NCBI GenBank assembly: GCA_902781945.1
Contig: CACZLE010000023.1
Span: 1 to 35,907 of the forward strand
DNA length: 35,907 nt
Direction: 5' to 3'
Source: an uncultured Eubacteriales bacterium
GTDB lineage: Bacteria > Bacillota > Clostridia > Christensenellales > Aristaeellaceae
Below the pieces are notes generated by a model. That model was given only the letters and a program-made list of their open reading frames with translations. It had not been told where the DNA came from and made no database searches. The position numbers were made by a program, and so were the translations under genes. How positions within the stretch are numbered: position 1 is the stretch's first letter; each line of letters starts with the position of its first letter. Of the stretch, positions 30,034 through 35,907 are shown in pieces.

Positions 30034-31347
30034 TTATCTTCTCGTCTGCGCCAATTCCACCATCTGCTCCGCCATGGTTTGCAGCTTATCGCGCATCTTG
30101 TGGATGCATTCCATCTCATTGGCGAAGCCCAGCACGATATCCTCGGCGAAGCACCGGCAGGTGGGGCTGCCGCAGCTGCCGCAGTCGTAGCCCGGCAATT
30201 CAGCGATGATCTCGTTCATGCGCTGCATCTTCTGCATGGCCACGGAGAAATCGTCGTCCAGCTTCATCACGCTGTTGGGCTCCAGAGGCTTATCCATTTT
30301 CAGCGCGTATTTGTTCATATCGGAGACGGGCACGCTCTGCTGGGGCGTGCTGTCGTTTTTTGCCTTGGCGGCGGCCACCAGCTTGCGGATGGAGTTCTTG
30401 GCCACGTAGTTGTTTTCAAAGGTCAGCGGGCCGCCCACGCAGCCGCCGGTGCAGGCGTTGCCCTCAAAGAAGGTCAGGTCGCTCAGCTTGTTGTTTTCGA
30501 TCTCCTCCAGCACGCGGATGCAGTTCTGGATGCCGTCCACGCACAGGGCGTTTTCCTGAAAAATGCTCTTGGTCTCGCCGCTGCTGGCGGCCCAGCCGAT
30601 GCCGTAGCTGGTGGAGGCGCCCTCGATCCTTTCCTCCTTTTGGATCTTGCTGATCAGCGGGCGCAGCAGGCCGTAGATCTCCATCATGGAAATGGCGCTG
30701 CTGACGGCGGATTTCTCCTGGCCCAGGGGCGAGGTGATGGCCGTCATCTTGGCCGGGCAGGGGGTAATGAAAAACACGCCCACCTCCTCGGGGCGGCAAT
30801 CGTGGGCCTTGCAGAATTCCGCCCGGGCGATCTGGGCCGCCACCTCCATGGGCTGACGGATATCCACGATATGCGGGATCAGGTCGGGAAAGCGCACCTG
30901 GATCAGCCGCACCACCGTGGGGCAGGCGGAGGAGATCAGGGGCCGGGGCAAGCCGGGCTCCCGCAGCTTTTCGGTGATGGCGCGGGCCACGATATCCGCC
31001 CCCCGGGCCACCTCGAAAACGTCGTCAAAGCCGATCCTTTTCAGGGCCGCCAGCACCACGCCCACGTCGGTAAGGCCGCGGAACTGGCCGTACAGGGAGG
31101 GCGCGGGCAGGGCGACATTATAGCGGAAGAGCTTCAGCTCGTCCAGGCTGTCGGTGATGGCCACCTTGGCGTGATAATCGCAGATGCGGATGCATTCGCC
31201 GCAGTCGATGCAGCGCTCGTCCAGGATGTGCGCGCGGCCCTTGCGCACGCGGATGGCCTCGGTGGGACAATGCATCAGGCAATTGGTGCAGCCCTTGCAC
31301 AGTTCCTTGTCCAGCCGCACGGAATGATAACGGGTTTTCTGGTCCAT
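30034..31347 (-). CDS. Sensory-type [FeFe] hydrogenase-like protein (HydS-like)
   Basis: 437 residues. Two ferredoxin-type [4Fe-4S] sites lie at the N-terminus (C17/20/23/27 and C46/49/52/56). An H-cluster domain follows with L1 ISSACPTVV (139-145), L2 ITPCPAK (C197) and L3 EGNACTGGCVGG (C299, C303). The four cluster ligands C142, C197, C299 and C303 are present, but the proton-relay Cys before C142 is Ala141, as in sensory hydrogenases with little turnover. A further CGSCGSPTCRCFAEDI cluster motif (~389-404) near the C-terminus could link to a partner. There is no PAS or kinase domain. AAGAGGA with 7-nt spacing supports the start. Inference: it senses H2 or redox state and signals through the neighbouring GHKL, DRTGG-like and PHP proteins to the hydrogenase operon. 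Confidence 0.85.
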   Translation of the reverse strand: MDQKTRYHSVRLDKELCKGCTNCLMHCPTEAIRVRKGRAHILDERCIDCGECIRICDYHAKVAITDSLDELKLFRYNVALPAPSLYGQFRGLTDVGVVLAALKRIGFDDVFEVARGADIVARAITEKLREPGLPRPLISSACPTVVRLIQVRFPDLIPHIVDIRQPMEVAAQIARAEFCKAHDCRPEEVGVFFITPCPAKMTAITSPLGQEKSAVSSAISMMEIYGLLRPLISKIQKEERIEGASTSYGIGWAASSGETKSIFQENALCVDGIQNCIRVLEEIENNKLSDLTFFEGNACTGGCVGGPLTFENNYVAKNSIRKLVAAAKAKNDSTPQQSVPVSDMNKYALKMDKPLEPNSVMKLDDDFSVAMQKMQRMNEIIAELPGYDCGSCGSPTCRCFAEDIVLGFANEMECIHKMRDKLQTMAEQMVELAQTRR

Positions 31348-31364
31348 TGTATCGTCCTCTTGCC

Positions 31365-31793
31365 TCAGGCCAGGCGGAAGCCCATGCGGATGGTGGTGCC
31401 TTCCCCTACCTTGCTGGTAATGTCAAAATCGTCGGCGTTGCGCTTCATATTGGGCAAGCCCATGCCCGCGCCGAAGCCCTGGCTGCGGGCGGTTTCGCTG
31501 GCGGTGGACCAGCCCTCGCGCATGGCCATTTCCACGTCCGGGATGCCGGGGCCCCGGTCGGCGCTGATCAGCCACACGGCCTCGGGAGACACCTCCAGGG
31601 TCAATACGCCCCCGTCGGAGTGGATTACCAGGTTCATTTCCACCTCGTAGCTGGCCACGGACACCCGGCGCAGCACGTTGGCGGACACGCCCAGTTGCTT
31701 TAATTTCCTTTTAATATCCGCCGAGGCCTCGCCGCCGCGGGTATAGTCCTCCGCCTCCACGGGATAATCCGCGTGAATCAGAACGCTGCTCAT
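31365..31793 (-). CDS. SpoIIAB/RsbW-like GHKL ATPase of the sensory module
   Basis: 142 residues. A small HATPase_c domain: VLRRVSVASYEVEMNLVIHS (N-box), ISADRGPGIPD (G1) and GFGAGMGLPNMKRNADDF (G2). The size and layout match anti-sigma-factor-type serine kinases. GAGGA with 6-nt spacing supports the ATG at 31793, overlapping the upstream DRTGG-like stop by 4 nt (ATGA). The HydS-like gene begins 17 bp downstream. It may phosphorylate or sequester a partner in response to the HydS-like sensor; no anti-anti-sigma or sigma gene is visible here. Confidence 0.87.
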   Translation of the reverse strand: MSSVLIHADYPVEAEDYTRGGEASADIKRKLKQLGVSANVLRRVSVASYEVEMNLVIHSDGGVLTLEVSPEAVWLISADRGPGIPDVEMAMREGWSTASETARSQGFGAGMGLPNMKRNADDFDITSKVGEGTTIRMGFRLA

Positions 31794-32164
31794 GTCGCTT
31801 CCTCGCTTTCCGGCCACTCGATGGGCACGCCCCGCAGGCCCGCGCTGTACAGCAGGCCGCAGGCGGTAAAGGCCGTCTCCCTGGTGGCGATCACGGCCAG
31901 GCCCTGTTCGTCGGCCTGCTCGATGATCTCATCGTTTGGCACCTTGCTGCGCACGTACACCAGGCATTTCAGGTCCAGCATATCCGCCGTGCGCAGCACG
32001 TGGGGATTGGCCAGGCCCGTGATCAGCACGGTTTTTTCGTTTACAAAAGCCAGCACGTCGCTCATCAGGTCGGAGCAGCAGGCGGTATAAACCGGGGTAT
32101 CCAGCCGCTCTTCCCCGCACAAAACCCTGGCGTGCAAAATATCCACCATATCCTTGATCGTCAT
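31790..32164 (-). CDS. DRTGG-like domain protein (first of two)
   Basis: 124 residues: MTIKDMVDILHARVLCGEERLD, TACCSDLMSDVLAFVNEKTVLITGL, HVLRTADMLDLKCLVYVRSKVP and a C-terminal TAFTACGLLYSAGL. This is a ligand-binding-type alpha/beta domain common in [FeFe] hydrogenase loci. A shorter relative is at 29334-29678. GAGGA with 5-nt spacing supports the ATG at 32164. First gene of the sensory operon, directly after a good promoter. Confidence 0.82.
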   Translation of the reverse strand: MTIKDMVDILHARVLCGEERLDTPVYTACCSDLMSDVLAFVNEKTVLITGLANPHVLRTADMLDLKCLVYVRSKVPNDEIIEQADEQGLAVIATRETAFTACGLLYSAGLRGVPIEWPESEEAT

Positions 32165-32199
32165 ATGCTTCCTCTTTTCTATCCTTCTGGATCAATTCT

Positions 32200-32228
32200 A
32201 TTCTACCCTTGGAATATCGATTTGTCAA
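32200..32228 (-). promoter_or_regulatory. Promoter of the sensory hydrogenase operon
   Basis: On the minus strand, TTGACA (32228-32223), a 17-nt spacer and TAGAAT (32205-32200). The predicted start is ~30 nt before the ATG at 32164. Confidence 0.8.
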
Positions 32229-32229
32229 T

Positions 32230-32261
32230 CAAAAAAGGGACGGAAACAACTGCCTCCGTCC
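32230..32261 (-). terminator. Terminator of rex
   Basis: GGACGGA (32238-32244) pairs with TCCGTCC (32255-32261). On the minus strand it is followed by CTTTTTTTG. The promoter of the sensory operon begins immediately beyond it, so rex is a separate transcription unit. Confidence 0.8.
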
Positions 32262-32272
32262 GCTTCGCAGCC

Positions 32273-32932
32273 TTATCTGCCTTTTTCCTCCTGCATGGAC
32301 TGGGCCAGCCGGTTGCTGAGCAGGGCGAAGGACACGGCCATGTCCTCGTTTTGCACCAGCACGCCGTCGGGCACCTTGAGGTGCACGTGGGCAAAGTTCC
32401 ACACGGCCTTGATGCCCGCCGCCACCAGCTGATCGCACACCTGCTGGGCCTGGTCGGCGGGGGTGGTGATGATGCCGATGGGGATCTTGCGCTTTTCGCA
32501 GATCTCCCCCAGCCGCTCCATGGGGAACACCTCGCAGTCATGGATCTTCCGGCCCACCAGCTCGCTGTTCCGGTCAAAGGCCGCGGCGATATCCAGGCCG
32601 TAATCCTCAAACCCGCCATAGCTCATCAGGGCCTGGCCCAGATGGCCCACGCCCACCAGCGCCGCCACGTTGGCGCTGTCATAGCCCAAAAAATGCTCGA
32701 TATCGGCGATCAGCCCGCTGACGCTGAACCCCACCCGGGGCTTGCCGGGCTGGCTGGACACGGCGGCCAGGTCCTTGCGCACCTGCACCTCGTAAACGCC
32801 TAAAGATTCCGCAATGGCCGCCGCGGGCACATAGCGGGTGTCCTCGGCCTGCAACTCCTTGAGCAATTTCAAATAATAGGGCAGCCGCTTGACGCCCTGA
32901 ACAGATAAAACGCGCGCGTCCTTCTCCTGCAT
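32273..32932 (-). CDS. rex: Redox-sensing transcriptional repressor Rex
   Basis: 219 residues. An N-terminal winged helix (RLPYYLKLLKELQAEDTRYVPAAAIAESLGVYEVQVRKDL) precedes a Rossmann domain with GVGHLGQALMSYGGF for NAD(H) and the C-terminal swapped helix. Rex binds DNA when NADH/NAD+ is low and releases it when NADH rises, usually controlling fermentation and hydrogenase genes. AAGGAGG with 10-nt spacing supports the ATG at 32932. I did not find a full Rex palindrome (TTGTTAA-N4-TTAACAA) at the promoters of this locus, only a half-site TTGTTAA at 28619-28625. Control by this Rex is therefore plausible but not shown. Confidence 0.93.
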   Translation of the reverse strand: MQEKDARVLSVQGVKRLPYYLKLLKELQAEDTRYVPAAAIAESLGVYEVQVRKDLAAVSSQPGKPRVGFSVSGLIADIEHFLGYDSANVAALVGVGHLGQALMSYGGFEDYGLDIAAAFDRNSELVGRKIHDCEVFPMERLGEICEKRKIPIGIITTPADQAQQVCDQLVAAGIKAVWNFAHVHLKVPDGVLVQNEDMAVSFALLSNRLAQSMQEEKGR

Positions 32933-32984
32933 GGAAGCCCTGCCTCCTTGATCAATCCAAACAGAATATGTGCATGATAGATTA

Positions 32985-33013
32985 ATTATATCAAATCGGG
33001 CACATTTTGTAAA
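32985..33013 (-). promoter_or_regulatory. Promoter of rex
   Basis: On the minus strand, TTTACA (33013-33008), a 17-nt spacer and TATAAT (32990-32985). It diverges from the clpB promoter 25 bp away. Confidence 0.8.
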
Positions 33014-33038
33014 TGCAAAAAATATTTGACGATCCCTA

Positions 33039-33066
33039 TTGACAACCCCGCAAAAAAGCATATAAT
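33039..33066 (+). promoter_or_regulatory. Promoter of clpB
   Basis: TTGACA (33039-33044), a 16-nt spacer and TATAAT (33061-33066). The predicted start is ~33073, at the beginning of the leader inverted repeat. Confidence 0.88.
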
Positions 33067-33072
33067 ATCAGT

Positions 33073-33104
33073 CGAAGATCAAAGTAAGTCAAAGTTGATC
33101 TTCG
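33073..33104 (+). promoter_or_regulatory. CtsR-type box within an inverted repeat at the clpB start site
   Basis: GATCAAA-GTA-AGTCAAA (33077-33093) matches the CtsR tandem heptad and the site at hsp20. It lies inside a 10-bp inverted repeat, CGAAGATCAA (33073-33082) with TTGATCTTCG (33095-33104). The repeat would form a hairpin just ahead of GGGAGG. Confidence 0.7.
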
Positions 33105-33120
33105 ATGGGAGGACAATGTT

Positions 33121-35706
<2,586 letters not shown>

Positions 35707-35735
35707 AACAGGAATTGGCAAGGGAGAAGGAGACG

Positions 35736-35758
35736 TTGGAGGCCTCCGCGGCCTCCAA
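35736..35758. repeat. GC-rich hairpin after clpB
   Basis: TTGGAGGCC-TCCGC-GGCCTCCAA has a 9-bp stem and no U-tract. It shares its GGCCTCCGCGGCC core with 23371-23383. It may serve as the clpB terminator or belong to the repeat that follows. Confidence 0.6.
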
Positions 35759-35767
35759 ACCTCTGCG

Positions 35768-35907
35768 CCAGGAGATTTCATCTCCTGGACCTCAGCGGGC
35801 GAACCGACTTGAAAACAATAACAAACAATTTGCGCCTGTAACTTGGAAGTCGCAAAGAGAGCTTCCGGGCATAAGAAAAACCGATGGCCAGCCAGAAAAT
35901 GAATGCA
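35768..35907. repeat. Dispersed palindromic repeat, left module (copy 2, cut by window end)
   Basis: Same orientation and content as 18650-18790, starting with the CCAGGAGAT/ATCTCCTGG hairpin and ending at the window edge within CCAGCCAGAAAATGAAT. The remaining part of the element is outside the window. Confidence 0.85.

Overview
The window looks like a chromosomal segment of an anaerobic member of the class Clostridia, probably an uncultured gut lineage. The evidence is an NAD-linked multisubunit [FeFe] hydrogenase next to rex, clpB and hsp20 with CtsR-type operators, secreted proteins with Gram-positive signal peptides, Shine-Dalgarno sites close to AGGAGG, and a Firmicutes-type holin-like toxin locus. 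No rRNA, tRNA, CRISPR array, transposase or phage gene was seen. Almost everything from 0.8 to 21.6 kb is on the minus strand, apart from hsp20.

Region 1 (0-6.9 kb) holds the 3' end of a heptad-repeat membrane protein. Next comes a c-di-GMP pair transcribed leftwards: an amino-acid-permease-like protein fused to an intact GGDEF domain, and a receiver-GGDEF-EAL-GGDEF protein in which only the EAL domain keeps its catalytic residues. A receiver-domain remnant, a secreted protein whose start codon is followed by a frame-breaking A7 tract, and a PPC-domain protein follow. Region 2 (7-8.3 kb) holds hsp20 with a CtsR-type operator and a 240-bp palindromic MITE-like element.

Region 3 (8.3-18.1 kb) is an accessory cell-envelope and signalling block. 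It contains three secreted proteins, two of which appear to share a domain while the third looks like an M4-protease propeptide without a protease. It also has an ABCG-like exporter: the ATPase carries an N-terminal membrane domain, and the permease has a large extracytoplasmic loop with a regular 27-residue repeat. A PrsW-like fragment, a solute-binding protein gene interrupted by one in-frame TAG, and a hybrid histidine kinase that overlaps that gene complete the block. Several genes here are broken or truncated, so it looks less stable than the rest.

Region 4 (18.1-23.4 kb) holds a repeat-rich intergenic stretch and the molybdate operon modABC, which is flanked by related direct repeats. 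A LOG-family nucleotide phosphoribohydrolase and a stand-alone acyltransferase-fold (E2-like) protein are transcribed rightwards after it.

Region 5 (23.4-33 kb) is a hydrogen-metabolism locus. The hydC-GHKL ATPase-hndB-hydB-hydA operon encodes a HydABC/Hnd-type [FeFe] hydrogenase. Upstream is a putative sensory module: DRTGG-like protein, GHKL ATPase, a HydS-like [FeFe] protein lacking the proton-relay Cys, a second DRTGG-like protein and a PHP phosphoesterase. The redox repressor gene rex lies upstream again. A compact type I toxin-antitoxin locus, with two consensus promoters facing each other across one terminator, sits inside the sensory module. Region 6 (33-35.9 kb) is clpB with a CtsR-type box at its start site, then another copy of the dispersed palindromic repeat found beside the mod operon.
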